From Rhodobacterales bacterium LSUCC0031 (GTDB taxonomy: Bacteria > Pseudomonadota > Alphaproteobacteria > Rhodobacterales > Rhodobacteraceae), in assembly GCA_015689735.1 (NCBI GenBank), contig WVSP01000001.1, forward strand, positions 360,001 to 424,000: a stretch of DNA of 64,000 bases, written 5' to 3'. This document shows, piece by piece, positions 8,717-17,370 of the stretch. The translations under genes were made by a program, and so were the position numbers. The notes below the pieces were generated by a model. It ran no database searches. It was not told the DNA's origin and worked only from the letters and a program-made list of their open reading frames with translations. How positions within the stretch are numbered: the stretch's first letter is position 1; every line of letters starts with the position of its first letter.

Positions 8717-10063
8717 TCACTCGGCCGGGGTTGGGGAAGCCGCGCCGCCCTGCCCGCCGGTTTTGCCGTAGTGCGCGTTGAAGTCTTCCTCGATGGTCGC
8801 AGGCTGGGCCAGCGGCGTTTCGATCACGCCCAGAAGCGGCAGGATCACGAGGAAATAGGCGAACCAATAGGCCGAACCGATCAGCGCGATATAGGGGTAG
8901 ATCCCTTCGGCGGGCATGGCACCTGCCCACATCAGAACGAAGAAGTTCACGATGAAGATCCAGAACCACCATTTGAACATCGGGCGATAGCGGCCCGAGC
9001 GTACCGAGGATGTGTCGAGCCAAGGTGCCAATGCCATCACGATGATCGCACCAAACATTGCCAGTACGCCGAAGAACTTGGCGTCAACGATGCCCGCGGT
9101 CAGGAAATCGACCAGGATAACCAGCCACACCTCGGTGTCGAAGGCGCGCAGGATCGCGTAGAAGGGCAGGAAGTACCATTCCGGCACGATGTGCGCCGGG
9201 GTCGCCAGCGGGTTGGCCTCGATGTAGTTGTCGGGGTGGCCGAGGAAATTCGGCATGAAGCCCACGATCGCGAAGAAGGCCACCAAGATCACGGCCAGCG
9301 CGAACAGGTCCTTGATCACGAAATATGGCCAGAAGGGCAGGGTGTCGGCATCGGCCTCTTTGCGGGAGGTGCGGCGCACTTCGACACCCGTGGGGTTGTT
9401 GTTGCCCGTGGTGTGGAAGGCCCAGACATGCACGATCACAAGGCCCAAGATGACGAATGGCAGCAAGTAGTGCAGCGACAAGAAGCGGTTCAACGTGGCG
9501 TTATCGACCGCCGGACCACCCAGAAGCCAAGTCTGGATCGCGTCACCGACAAAGGGGATCGCGCCGAAGAGGCCGGTGATCACGGTGGCACCCCAGAACG
9601 ACATCTGACCCCAAGGCAAAACATAGCCCATGAAGGCCGTGCCCATCATCATTAGGTAGATCAGCATGCCGATGATCCACGTAATCTCGCGCGGGGCCTT
9701 GTAAGAGCCGTAGTAGAGACCGCGGAAGATGTGCAGATACACGGCGATGAAGAACAGCGAGGCGCCGTTCTGATGGATGTAGCGGATCGCCCATCCCCCG
9801 TTCACGTTACGCATGATATGCTCGACGCTGGCAAAAGCCATGTCGACATGCGGGGTGTAGTGCATCACCAAGATGATGCCGGTGATGATCTGCATCACGA
9901 GGCAGAACACCAGCACGATGCCCCAGATCCACATCCAGTTGAGGTTCTTGGGCGTCGGGATCATCAGCGTGTCATACATCAACGACACGATGGGTAGCCG
10001 GCGGTGCAACCACTTTTCAGCGTTGCTCTTCGGCTCATAATGGTCGTGGGGAATTCCAGACAT
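8717..10063 (-). CDS. petB: Cytochrome b of the bc1 complex
   Basis: Quinol-oxidising membrane core of complex III, 448 residues with eight expected helices. Visible are the haem-ligating histidine helices ([19 protein letters not shown] and [19 protein letters not shown]), the Qo-site PEWY motif in [18 protein letters not shown], and the [18 protein letters not shown] loop. Length and order match the fused, eight-helix alphaproteobacterial cytochrome b rather than the split b6/IV form. The C-terminal tail is Ala/Gly/Pro-rich. It lies 17 bases from both petA and petC starts/ends, in one operon. Confidence 0.97.
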   Translation of the reverse strand: MSGIPHDHYEPKSNAEKWLHRRLPIVSLMYDTLMIPTPKNLNWMWIWGIVLVFCLVMQIITGIILVMHYTPHVDMAFASVEHIMRNVNGGWAIRYIHQNGASLFFIAVYLHIFRGLYYGSYKAPREITWIIGMLIYLMMMGTAFMGYVLPWGQMSFWGATVITGLFGAIPFVGDAIQTWLLGGPAVDNATLNRFLSLHYLLPFVILGLVIVHVWAFHTTGNNNPTGVEVRRTSRKEADADTLPFWPYFVIKDLFALAVILVAFFAIVGFMPNFLGHPDNYIEANPLATPAHIVPEWYFLPFYAILRAFDTEVWLVILVDFLTAGIVDAKFFGVLAMFGAIIVMALAPWLDTSSVRSGRYRPMFKWWFWIFIVNFFVLMWAGAMPAEGIYPYIALIGSAYWFAYFLVILPLLGVIETPLAQPATIEEDFNAHYGKTGGQGGAASPTPAE

Positions 10064-10080
10064 GTCTATGTCTCCCTCGT

Positions 10081-10656
10081 TCAGCCGAGCAGGATCGTGG
10101 TGTCATCCACGAACGATGCCATGGGGATGGGAAGGTTTTCGGGTGCGGGTCCGCGACGAATGCGGCCTGCGCTATCGTAATGCGAGCCGTGGCAGGGGCA
10201 GAACCAGCCGCCGAAATCACCGGCGCCATCCCCGATCGGAACGCAACCAAGATGGGTGCAGACGCCGATCTGAACCAGCCATTCGCCGGTGTTCTCGCCG
10301 GAATAATCGGGCATGGAGCGGTTTTCGTCGCTCGCCTCGATCGGGCCGAGGTTGGGGTTGCGCGCATCCTGATCGACCAGATCGCTGATCGCGACGGCGC
10401 GCGCCTCCGCGATTTCATCGGCGGTGCGGCGGCGGATGAACACTGGCTTGCCGAGGAACAGCACGGTCAGCTGCGTGCCTTCGGCGACACCGCCCACATC
10501 GACGCGCATCTGGCTGGCAGCCTGCACATCGGCGGAGGGGTTCATCTGGTTGACCAGCGGCCAAACGGCCGCACCAACGGTGACGGCACCGACACCGGCC
10601 GTTGCATAGTACAGAAAATCGCGGCGATCACCGCTTTGGTCTTCGGCGTGTGACAC
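10081..10656 (-). CDS. petA: Rieske iron-sulfur subunit of the bc1 complex
   Basis: Carries the [2Fe-2S] cluster that moves between cytochrome b and c1. The 191-residue product has a twin-arginine-type N terminus ([13 protein letters not shown]) with one membrane helix, a flexible hinge, and the two cluster-binding boxes CTHLGC (133-138) and CPCHGSHYD (153-161), with Cys133/His135 and Cys153/His156 as the expected ligands; Cys138 and Cys155 form the usual disulfide. First gene of the petABC operon; its promoter should lie in the 251-base gap upstream. Confidence 0.96.
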   Translation of the reverse strand: MSHAEDQSGDRRDFLYYATAGVGAVTVGAAVWPLVNQMNPSADVQAASQMRVDVGGVAEGTQLTVLFLGKPVFIRRRTADEIAEARAVAISDLVDQDARNPNLGPIEASDENRSMPDYSGENTGEWLVQIGVCTHLGCVPIGDGAGDFGGWFCPCHGSHYDSAGRIRRGPAPENLPIPMASFVDDTTILLG

Positions 10657-10907
10657 GGTTTCGCGTCTCCCCTTGCTTTCGGTCCGTGGGTTGCCGGACC
10701 TTCAAACCCCGAAAGGACGAGGGGAATCTTCCCCGCGCCCGGCTGGCACGCTGTCTATGGGTTAAGGTTATAGGCGTCCAGCGGACAAACGCGCGCATCT
10801 ACGCCGAAATGTCGCAGCTTTGCCAGTATTTTCCCGGCACTGGCCTGCCTTTCACAACCCCAGCGATATCCCGTTGCGACCTTAGCCCGCAGGCCGGGTG
10901 CAACGCG

Positions 10908-11333
10908 CTAAAGCGCGCACCGCATCACCCGGTGCAGAATCCCTGATCCATCGTCATATTCCGGCCCCTCGGCGACAAAGCCCAAGCCCTCGTAAAAGGG
11001 GATGACGTAGAGTTGGGCTTCGAGCATGGCATGGCGGAACCCCGCCGCGCGCGCCGCCCCGATCACATGCAGCATGATCGCGCGGCCCAGCCCGGTGCCG
11101 CGCGCCGCTTCCATCACCGCAACGCGGCCGATCTTGGCGGTGTCGCCCATCGCGATCAGCCGGGCGCAGCCCAAGGGGCCGCTGTCGTCCTCGGCAAGGA
11201 AATGGGTGCAGCTTGCGTCAAACGCATCCCATTCCTCGGCCTTAGGGATATTCTGTTCGTCGATGAAGACCGCGCGGCGCACCGCGAAACAGGCAGCAAT
11301 GGCGGCGTCATCCTCGGCCTTGGCGATCTTCAT
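10908..11333 (-). CDS. GNAT-family N-acetyltransferase
   Basis: Predicted acetyl-CoA-dependent acyltransferase of 141 residues. The acetyl-CoA pyrophosphate loop is visible as RGTGLGRAIM, after the strand KIGRVAVMEAA; the C-terminal strand and turn ALEAQ-like LEAQLYVIPFYEGLGF and the end YDDGSGILHRVM fit the ElaA/YjdJ-like subgroup that has H-M near the end. The substrate is unknown. Its start overlaps the stop of the upstream glutathione transferase by four bases, so it is the last gene of the dapF operon. Confidence 0.85.
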   Translation of the reverse strand: MKIAKAEDDAAIAACFAVRRAVFIDEQNIPKAEEWDAFDASCTHFLAEDDSGPLGCARLIAMGDTAKIGRVAVMEAARGTGLGRAIMLHVIGAARAAGFRHAMLEAQLYVIPFYEGLGFVAEGPEYDDGSGILHRVMRCAL

Positions 11334-11935
11334 CCGGGCTGGGTCGCCTGCATCGCCGGGCGCATAGAAAAATCAGCATACCACGCGGCAAGCCCGTCGC
11401 GCCCATTGCGCCAGCCGCGCGCGTCATGGCGGAAATCGAGGTAACCGAGCGCGCAGCCCACCGCGATCTGGCCCATGTCGCGCGGCCCGTTCAGATGGCT
11501 CAGCCATTGCCCCTCCAACCCGTCGAGCGCGCGGGTGATCTTGGTCCACTGCCCGTCCATCCAAGGGGCGAACTGGATCTCGGCGGGGCGGAACCGCGCC
11601 TCGTAGGTGAGGTTCACTGCGGCATCCATGATGCCATCGGCGGTCGCCTCGATCGTCAACACATCCCAAAGCCGTGCCTCGGGGTAGAAGCCTGCCCCGT
11701 AGGTCGCATCCAGATAGCGGGTGATCACCCGGCTGTCATAAAGCGTCGGTGCATCGGGCCGCGTCAGCGCGGGGATCTTGCCCAAAGGGTTGGCGGCGTT
11801 CAGTCGATCCTCGCCGCCCAAGGGCGAGGCCGCGACCTGAACCAGCGGGACATCGGTGATCCCGGCCTCGGCCATCATCACGCAGACCTTGCGCACGAAG
11901 GGCGAGGCGGGCGATCCCAAAAGTTCCATGCTCAT
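11330..11935 (-). CDS. Glutathione S-transferase family protein
   Basis: Two-domain glutathione-dependent transferase of 201 residues. The thioredoxin-like N domain has LLGSPASPFVRKVCVMMAEAG with the Ser residue that usually activates glutathione, the cis-proline in NPLGKIPAL, and DSRVITRYLD for the gamma-glutamyl pocket; the rest is an all-helical C domain. The start at 11935 gives the family N terminus MSMELLGSP; a longer frame to 12025 overlaps the upstream gene and is unlike GSTs. Substrate unknown; likely detoxification. It overlaps both neighbours by about four bases. Confidence 0.88.
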   Translation of the reverse strand: MSMELLGSPASPFVRKVCVMMAEAGITDVPLVQVAASPLGGEDRLNAANPLGKIPALTRPDAPTLYDSRVITRYLDATYGAGFYPEARLWDVLTIEATADGIMDAAVNLTYEARFRPAEIQFAPWMDGQWTKITRALDGLEGQWLSHLNGPRDMGQIAVGCALGYLDFRHDARGWRNGRDGLAAWYADFSMRPAMQATQPG

Positions 11936-12213
11936 GCTGTTTTCCTTATGCGAAGCCGCGCCAGTGCGGTCAGGTCGATCTCCATGCCCGGCCCTTGCGG
12001 CCCAAGGCGAATATTGCGGCGCCAACGCGCGGTGCCATTCAACTGCCCCGGCGCATGACCAACGGCCGCGCCCTCGGGCATCTGGTCAAGCGCGTCTTCG
12101 GTGGCGGGATCAAGCCGCCTTGGCCGGGCGCGGCGCGCGGCTGCATATGCCAAGGCCGCGACCGCGCCATAGCGCAGGATGGCACCGGCAATCGGGGCGA
12201 ATGGTAGGGCCAA
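11932..12213 (-). CDS. Small conserved-looking protein, function unknown
   Basis: 93 residues. A hydrophobic, alanine-rich segment (AGAILRYGAVAALAYAAA) could be a single membrane helix, followed by basic residues RRARPRR and a polar tail with DALDQMPEGAAVGHAPGQ and TARWRRNIRLGPQGPG. The start is TTG at 12213, chosen because an excellent AAGGGAGGT ribosome site lies six bases upstream and the stop overlaps the next gene by four bases. That arrangement strongly supports a real gene inside the dapF-to-GNAT operon, though I do not recognise the family. Confidence 0.7.
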   Translation of the reverse strand: MALPFAPIAGAILRYGAVAALAYAAARRARPRRLDPATEDALDQMPEGAAVGHAPGQLNGTARWRRNIRLGPQGPGMEIDLTALARLRIRKTA

Positions 12214-12243
12214 GTCGCGACCTCCCTTGCGGCTGGATTTGCC

Positions 12244-12897
12244 CTAGAGATAGGGGAAGGGCGTGTCGCTGTCCATCGCGGGTGGCCCGTCGCGCATGAG
12301 CCGCGCAAGCGTTTCGACCTCATGTCCGATCTGGGATTGGCGCACTGCTTGGGCCGCCCCAAGCCGCGCGGCATCGGTCTTGTTCTGGTTGAGCTTCCAC
12401 GTCCCCTCGACCGTTTCCAGCGCGAAGCGAAAGGGCAGGATGCCGCGCATCATCCGGGCGAGCGCGTCGTCGGGCATCTTGTCCACGGTCCAGGGCTTTT
12501 TCGGGGTCAAGCGATCCTCGAAATGGGCAGAAACGCGGTCGAGATGGCGGCGCATGTCGTCTGCATCACCGGCCATCAGCTGCCCACGCAGATGCACAGC
12601 GACATAGTTCCATGTCGGCACTTGCGCCGGGTCGCCGTACCAATCGGGCGAGATATAGCCATCCGGCCCCATCACCGCGATCACGGCGGGCGTCGGCCCA
12701 AGGACGGCGCGCGCGATTGGGTTCGAGCGCACAAGGTGCAGTTCGCCCATCGTGGCGTCATCATTGAGCCAGAACGGCACATGCGCCAGCATCGGCCCCT
12801 GATCGCCGTTCACGCACAGTGTTCCAAAGCCGCGCGTTCGGGCGAAGGCAAGGTTCAGCGCCTCGGCCTCGCCCCGGAAGGCTGGGTTGGGATGCAT
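12244..12897 (-). CDS. PaiB-family FMN-binding protein
   Basis: 217 residues of the PaiB/FMN-binding split-barrel family, first described as a negative regulator of sporulation genes and now seen in many bacteria as a flavin-binding or transcription-related protein. Diagnostic blocks are LAHVPFWLN near the N terminus, SNPIARAV, the SPDWYGDPAQVPTWNYVAVH block, and the C-terminal KLNQNK. The ATG at 12897 has AAAGGAG seven bases upstream. It lies between mtaB and the small unknown gene, which does not clarify its role. Confidence 0.87.
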   Translation of the reverse strand: MHPNPAFRGEAEALNLAFARTRGFGTLCVNGDQGPMLAHVPFWLNDDATMGELHLVRSNPIARAVLGPTPAVIAVMGPDGYISPDWYGDPAQVPTWNYVAVHLRGQLMAGDADDMRRHLDRVSAHFEDRLTPKKPWTVDKMPDDALARMMRGILPFRFALETVEGTWKLNQNKTDAARLGAAQAVRQSQIGHEVETLARLMRDGPPAMDSDTPFPYL

Positions 12898-12925
12898 GAT
12901 CGCTCCTTTACAATGCGCGGCTCGC

Positions 12926-14185
12926 TCAGGCGGTCAGGCGGTCGCCTGCATGCCCGGTTATGCGGGCCGTCACGATCGCACCCTCGGGCTGGTCAGCGCT
13001 GAAATCAACCTCGGTGAATTGCTCGGTCCGGCCCATGCGGGGGTTTTCCATCAAGATGCGATGGGTCTGGCCCAGTTGAGCGGTCAGATGCGCGGCAACC
13101 GCTGCGTCACCGGCGGCGCGCAGGCGCGCGGCGCGGTCCTTGATCGCGGCCCCCGCCACTTGCGGCATGCGCGCGGCTGGGGTGCCGGGCCGCGGCGAGT
13201 AGGGAAAGACATGCAGCCATGTCAGCCCGCATTCCTCGACCAGCTTGAGCGAATTCTCGAATGCTGCCTCCGTCTCGGTCGGGAAACCCGCGATGATGTC
13301 GGCCCCAAAGACGATCTCGGGGCGCAGGCGGCGCGCCTCCTCGCAAAAGCGGATCGCATCGTCGCGCAGATGGCGGCGCTTCATCCTCTTGAGGATCAGG
13401 TCATCGCCATGCTGCAAGGACAGGTGCAGATGCGGCATCAGGCGCGGTTCGGTCGCGATGGCCTGCATCAGGTTCTCGTCGGCCTCGATGGAGTCGATGG
13501 AGGAAATCCGCAGCCGCGCCAGATCCGGCACCAGCCGCAGGATGCGCATCACCAGATCGCCCAAGCGCGGCGTGCCGGGAAGGTCGGCACCCCAGCTTGT
13601 CAGATCGACGCCGGTCAGCACCACCTCGTTGTAGCCGCGCCCGACCAGCCGCTTGATCTGATCAACCACCACACCGGCCGGGACGGACCGCGAATTGCCG
13701 CGCCCGAAGGGGATGATGCAAAAGGTGCAGCGGTGATCGCAGCCATTTTGCACCTGCACATAGGCGCGCGCGCGGGTGCCGAAGCCGTCGATCAGATGGC
13801 CGGCTGTCTCGGTCACCGACATGATGTCGTCGACCTGCACGCGCTCGGTCTCACCCACGAAATCCGCGGCCATGCTGGCCCATGTTCCGGCCTGCATCTT
13901 TTCCGTATTGCCGATGACGCGGTCAACTTCGGGCATGGCGGCGAAGGTGCCGGGCTCGGTCTGGGCGGCGCAGCCGGTGACGACCAGCGTGGCATCCGGG
14001 TTCTGACGGCGCAGGCGGCGGATATCCTGCCGCGCCTTGCGCACCGCCTCGGCCGTCACGGCGCAGGTGTTCACGATCACGAGGTCAGATAGCCCCGCGC
14101 TTGCCGTCATTTCGCGCATCGCCTCGGTCTCGTAGGCGTTGAGGCGGCATCCCAGCGTGTGAAACACCAGCGGCTTGACGGTCAT
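12926..14185 (-). CDS. mtaB: tRNA t6A37 methylthiotransferase MtaB
   Basis: Radical SAM enzyme that converts N6-threonylcarbamoyladenosine to its 2-methylthio form at position 37 of tRNAs reading ANN codons. The 419-residue product has the N-terminal methylthiotransferase domain with TLGCRLN, the CAVT cysteine and the later VTGCAAQ cysteine for one cluster, then the radical SAM triad in CDHRCTFC, and a C-terminal TRAM-like domain. The start at 14185 overlaps the dapF stop (ATGA) and gives the canonical short N terminus. MtaB (not MiaB) is favoured by [11 protein letters not shown] and overall length. Confidence 0.92.
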   Translation of the reverse strand: MTVKPLVFHTLGCRLNAYETEAMREMTASAGLSDLVIVNTCAVTAEAVRKARQDIRRLRRQNPDATLVVTGCAAQTEPGTFAAMPEVDRVIGNTEKMQAGTWASMAADFVGETERVQVDDIMSVTETAGHLIDGFGTRARAYVQVQNGCDHRCTFCIIPFGRGNSRSVPAGVVVDQIKRLVGRGYNEVVLTGVDLTSWGADLPGTPRLGDLVMRILRLVPDLARLRISSIDSIEADENLMQAIATEPRLMPHLHLSLQHGDDLILKRMKRRHLRDDAIRFCEEARRLRPEIVFGADIIAGFPTETEAAFENSLKLVEECGLTWLHVFPYSPRPGTPAARMPQVAGAAIKDRAARLRAAGDAAVAAHLTAQLGQTHRILMENPRMGRTEQFTEVDFSADQPEGAIVTARITGHAGDRLTA

Positions 14186-15051
14186 CGTGCCGCCGCCAGC
14201 CAATCGGGCGTCAGGACGCCGGAAAAGACCGTGGCCGTGGGGCCGGTCATCCAGACACCGTCATCGCGCCAATCGATCCAGATATCGCCGCCATCGAGCG
14301 TGATCTTGACCTTGCGCCCCGTCAGCCCCCGCCGCGCTGCGGCCACCGCCACGGCGCAAGAGGATGAGCCAGAGGCCAGCGTCACCCCCGCCCCGCGTTC
14401 CCAGACCCGCATGCGCAAATGGTCGGGCGCGATCAAATGGGCGAATTGCACATTGGTGCGCTGGGGAAACAGCGGGTGATGTTCGATCTCGGCGCCCATT
14501 TTGGCCAGATCGACGGCTTCGGCGTCCTCCACGAAAAAGCTGCAATGCGGGTTGCCCATGCCGGTGGCGACCGGGTCGCCCCCAATGGGCAGGTGCAGCG
14601 TATCCATCGCATGGGCGAGCGGGATATCGGCCCAATCGGTCAGCGGCTGGCCCATATTGACCGATGTCAGCCCATCGCCTGCATCGACCGCCCACAAAAT
14701 GCCGCGTTCGGTCCGCAGTGTCAGCGCCGCGACACCGCGCCTGTCCATCTCGTGGCGGGCGATGCAGCGCGTGGCATTGCCGCAAGCCGCCGACAGCGAG
14801 CCGTCGGCATTCCAGAAGGTCAGCCGCAGATCGGCTTCGGCATCGTGCTCGATCACCGCCAACTGGTCGAAGCCCACCCCGCGATGCCGGTCGGCCAAGG
14901 CCTGCACCAGCGCCGTTGTGATGTGATGGGCCACATCGCGCGCGTCGATCACGACGAAGTCGTTGCCAAGCCCATGCATCTTGAGAAAGGGCAGGCCGGA
15001 GGGGGGCGTTTTCTCTACCATCCGCGCCATATACGCCCGGTCGGCAAACAT
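14182..15051 (-). CDS. dapF: Diaminopimelate epimerase, with unusual second active-site motif
   Basis: Should interconvert LL- and meso-diaminopimelate for lysine and peptidoglycan. The 289-residue product has both DapF halves: [12 protein letters not shown] near residue 25 and the first catalytic Cys90 in [10 protein letters not shown]. In the second motif, after the normal ERGAG, the family has Ala-Cys-Gly, but here the protein reads LASGSSSC, placing Ser227 (codon TCT at 14371-14373) where the second catalytic cysteine is expected; Cys232 further on is kept. The neighbouring residues also differ from the common ACGxGAC pattern, so this looks like a settled variant rather than a single fresh mutation. 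Substrate fit is otherwise normal ([15 protein letters not shown]). First gene of the operon. Confidence 0.88.
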   Translation of the reverse strand: MFADRAYMARMVEKTPPSGLPFLKMHGLGNDFVVIDARDVAHHITTALVQALADRHRGVGFDQLAVIEHDAEADLRLTFWNADGSLSAACGNATRCIARHEMDRRGVAALTLRTERGILWAVDAGDGLTSVNMGQPLTDWADIPLAHAMDTLHLPIGGDPVATGMGNPHCSFFVEDAEAVDLAKMGAEIEHHPLFPQRTNVQFAHLIAPDHLRMRVWERGAGVTLASGSSSCAVAVAAARRGLTGRKVKITLDGGDIWIDWRDDGVWMTGPTATVFSGVLTPDWLAAAR

Positions 15052-15119
15052 GGAAATCCCCCGCCCCGGTTTTTGGCTTGACGATGTCGCGGACCCTGCG
15101 TAGGTACGCGCCCCTGAGT

Positions 15120-15195
15120 GGGCCCGTAGCTCAGTTGGTAGAGCAGTTGACTTTTAATCAATTGGTCACAGGTTCGAATCCTGTCGGGCTCACCA
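15120..15195 (+). tRNA. tRNA-Lys (anticodon TTT)
   Basis: A full cloverleaf can be drawn: acceptor GGGCCCG (15120-15126) pairs with CGGGCTC (15185-15191) with one G-U, D-arm GCTC...GAGC, anticodon stem GTTGA/TCAAT around loop CTTTTAA giving anticodon TTT, and T-arm with GGTTCGAATCC. CCA is encoded at 15193-15195. The integrase gene ends 11 bases past it, so the 3' half is a candidate attachment site. Confidence 0.97.
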
Positions 15196-15206
15196 TTTTC
15201 CACCCC

Positions 15207-16163
15207 TTAGAAGCGCATCCCCGCATCTACGATCTGGCTGACGATCTCGGTTCGGCTGCGCAGTTGGTTGGGTTGCAGATGCGCGTAGCGCTGGGTCATC
15301 GCGGATGAGGAATGGCCGAGCAATTCCTGCACCTCGTAGAGGCTGACGCCGTTGTTGATGAGCAGGCTGGCATAGGTGTGTCGCAGATCGTGGATGCGCA
15401 CCTCGGGCAGGCCCGCCGCATCTCGGGCTTTGAAATAGGCAATGTGGAACCCATTATAGCAGGTGCCTGTGCGCGGGTTGATGAAGATGTAATGCTCTGG
15501 CCCCACGGGTTGGCCAAGGTCGCGCGTGCGCTCCTTGGTGAAATTCAGCACTGCGATCGCGGCAGCACTCAGCATAATCCGGCGTGAGCGCCCGTTCTTG
15601 GAAATCGGCACCCGCCAATGCCCGGCTGTGAGGTCCATGTCGCACCATTTGGCCGTGCGCGCCTCGCTCTTGCGGGCGCCGGTGAGCAGCAGAAAGCGGA
15701 TGAAGAGCGCAAGGTAGGGGTGATTGATCCGATCACATTCCCGCAACAGCCGCCCGATCTCAGCCTGTGAAAGAAAGCGTTGCCGGTAATCGCCCGTGGG
15801 CAGCTTGCGCAGGTAAGGCGGTGCGGTGGCCCCCTCGGGCAAGGCGCCCCAGTCGCGCACGGTGCGAAAAAGGCGGTTCACGAGGAAGATATGCTTGTTG
15901 ATCGTGGTGTTCTTGAGCCCCGTCTGCACCTGATGACGCAACCATGCGTTGACCGAGAGCGGAGTCAAATCAGGCCAGCCCAATGGCCCAAGCGTGTCGC
16001 GCAGATGCTTGTCATAGGTCAGCAATGTGTGGCGATGCCGTCGCGTCGTGGCCGCGATATGGGGGTAATAGTGATCGTCGAAAAATACGTTCAGCGTTGG
16101 TGCCGGTTCACAAAAGGCAAAACCGCGAATCACCCCATCATGCGCTGGTTCAGAGATATCCAT
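15207..16163 (-). CDS. Tyrosine-type site-specific integrase
   Basis: 318-residue recombinase that cuts and joins DNA through a phosphotyrosine link. The N-terminal half is a SAM-like core-binding domain (HRHTLLTYDKHLRDTLG onward); the catalytic half carries the expected residues: Arg in TGARKSEA (about 162), Lys in SKNGRSRR, HDLRHTYAS (about 258-266), GHSSSAMTQRYAHL with the nucleophilic Tyr near 293. All are intact, so the enzyme may be active. The ATG at 16163 has AAGGGG seven bases upstream; a longer start at 16187 has a poorly spaced site. It ends 11 bases from tRNA-Lys. No excisionase or cargo gene is next to it. Confidence 0.92.
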   Translation of the reverse strand: MDISEPAHDGVIRGFAFCEPAPTLNVFFDDHYYPHIAATTRRHRHTLLTYDKHLRDTLGPLGWPDLTPLSVNAWLRHQVQTGLKNTTINKHIFLVNRLFRTVRDWGALPEGATAPPYLRKLPTGDYRQRFLSQAEIGRLLRECDRINHPYLALFIRFLLLTGARKSEARTAKWCDMDLTAGHWRVPISKNGRSRRIMLSAAAIAVLNFTKERTRDLGQPVGPEHYIFINPRTGTCYNGFHIAYFKARDAAGLPEVRIHDLRHTYASLLINNGVSLYEVQELLGHSSSAMTQRYAHLQPNQLRSRTEIVSQIVDAGMRF

Positions 16164-16246
16164 GGCGCGCCCCTTTTTCCCAGTCATGCCTCATCTTGCT
16201 TTGGCCAATTCCAAACCTGTCCATTTACCTTCCGCCCAAGAATGAG

Positions 16247-16281
16247 CGGAAAAAGAGGCCACGCGCTTTGCACTGGCCTCT
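16247..16281 (-). terminator. Minus-strand intrinsic terminator with no gene before it
   Basis: AGAGGCCA (16254-16261) and TGGCCTCT (16274-16281) form a perfect 8-bp stem around a 12-base loop. Read on the minus strand it is followed by a run of five T, the form of an intrinsic terminator. No recognisable minus-strand gene lies upstream of it (16282-17300 holds the porin on the other strand), so it may be left from a lost gene or end a small RNA. Confidence 0.5.
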
Positions 16282-16422
16282 GAACCGAAACGAGGGGCTT
16301 CTCGCGCCATCACTGACAGCTGATTCCCGAGCATGCACGCTCAATACAACGAAAGATGAATCAGTAAAACGTTTGATAAATACAGTGATATGTTGCTGTA
16401 TAAACCGCCTAATTGGCTGGAA

Positions 16423-17298
16423 TTGAGAAGCAGTATCTTCGCTACTACTGCTCTGGTGGCCACGGCGGGCGTTGCGGCAGCTGATGTTTCGGTTTCGGCA
16501 AACGGCTACATGGGCGTGCGCAACGACGACCGCGCCGTTGCTGCTGACAATGAAGTCCAGTTCGTGAGCCGTTTCCGCGTTGCCTTCTCGGCATCGGGCG
16601 AGACCGACACCGGCCTGAGCTTTGGTGGTAGCATCCGCGCTGACAACGCCGTTGGTGGCGCCGCAGGCACCGCAGGCTCCGTTTTCATCTCGGGCGCATT
16701 CGGCAAGCTCACGATGGGCGATGTCGATTCGGCACACAAAGCCGCAACCGGCAACGTTGCTGGCGTTGGCTACACAGGCCTGAGCGATCGTAACGAAGTC
16801 GGCCATATCGGTGGCGGCGATGACGAAGGCCTGCTGTACAGCTACACCATCGAAGGTCTGTCGGTCTACCTGTCGGCTGGTCAGCCCAATGCTGCAAGCG
16901 CAAACAACGAAGTTGGCTTTGGTGCAAGCTACACCATGAGCGGCTTCACCATTGCAGCCGGTATGGCAGAAGATGGCACCTCCGAGCAGACCTCGGTCGC
17001 TCTGCGCGGTTCGTTCGCTGGAATCACCCTTGCCGCTGTCATGGTCGACAATAACGATGTCATGGCGATTGATGACGAAATCGCGTTCTCGGCAACCTAT
17101 GCTGTGAACGATGCATTGTCGCTGACTGCGTTCACCCGTGAAGTCGATGTCCGCGTTGGCACCGACCTGACCTACACCGGTATCGGTGCTGCTTATAACC
17201 TTGGCGGCGGCGCATCGCTGCGCGCAGGTTATGTTGACGGCGGTGTTGACGGTCAGAAGCTCAACAGCTGGGATTTGGGCGTGACCTTCTCCTTCTGA
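16423..17298 (+). CDS. Outer-membrane porin (Rhodobacteraceae type)
   Basis: Predicted 16-stranded beta-barrel porin for diffusion of small solutes. The signal sequence SIFATTALVATAGVAAA, followed directly by DVSVSANGYMGV, and the final phenylalanine in GVTFSF are typical of Rhodobacterales porins; 291 residues with alternating strands is on the short side of the usual range. The start is taken as TTG at 16423 because it gives a normal-length signal peptide (one Arg, then hydrophobic core), in the place where relatives have ATG-Lys-Lys. No ribosome site with proper spacing is visible; an ATG at 16390 would add 11 residues and also lacks one. The upstream DNA is the integrase junction, so the original control region may be gone. 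Confidence 0.85.
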   Translation: MRSSIFATTALVATAGVAAADVSVSANGYMGVRNDDRAVAADNEVQFVSRFRVAFSASGETDTGLSFGGSIRADNAVGGAAGTAGSVFISGAFGKLTMGDVDSAHKAATGNVAGVGYTGLSDRNEVGHIGGGDDEGLLYSYTIEGLSVYLSAGQPNAASANNEVGFGASYTMSGFTIAAGMAEDGTSEQTSVALRGSFAGITLAAVMVDNNDVMAIDDEIAFSATYAVNDALSLTAFTREVDVRVGTDLTYTGIGAAYNLGGGASLRAGYVDGGVDGQKLNSWDLGVTFSF

Positions 17299-17321
17299 TC
17301 CAACTGGATCAGGGTTTCGGG

Positions 17322-17350
17322 AAAGAGCGGGCCTTGCGCCCGCTCTTTTC
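17322..17350 (+). terminator. Intrinsic terminator of the porin gene
   Basis: AAGAGCGGGC (17323-17332) pairs with GCCCGCTCTT (17338-17347) around a five-base loop and is followed by TTCTTTT. It lies 24 bases after the porin stop; a smaller palindrome, CTGATCC/GGATCAG at 17295-17312, overlaps the stop codon itself. Confidence 0.85.
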
Positions 17351-17370
17351 TTTTGGCCTAAGCTGTTGCC

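Larger units (their letters stand above)
15196..16422. mobile_element. Possible remnant of a tRNA-Lys-targeted integrative element
   Basis: Right next to the tRNA 3' end lies a tyrosine integrase gene pointing toward the tRNA, followed by about 260 bases of AT-richer, gene-free DNA that runs into the 5' end of a porin gene. This is the layout left when an integrative element at a tRNA loses its cargo. I could not find a second copy of the tRNA 3' end within the window, so no attR can be placed and the extent given is only the atypical segment. Confidence 0.35.

Noticed and set aside
10657-10907. Promoter of petABC in the 251-base gap
   Set aside because: The gap should hold it, and CTATAACC on the minus strand resembles a -10 element, but no -35 at a proper distance was seen, so it is not called.
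15196-17300. Second copy of the tRNA-Lys 3' end (attR)
   Set aside because: I searched the junction and the rest of the window by eye for the T-arm and acceptor sequence and found no repeat; it may lie outside the window or be lost.
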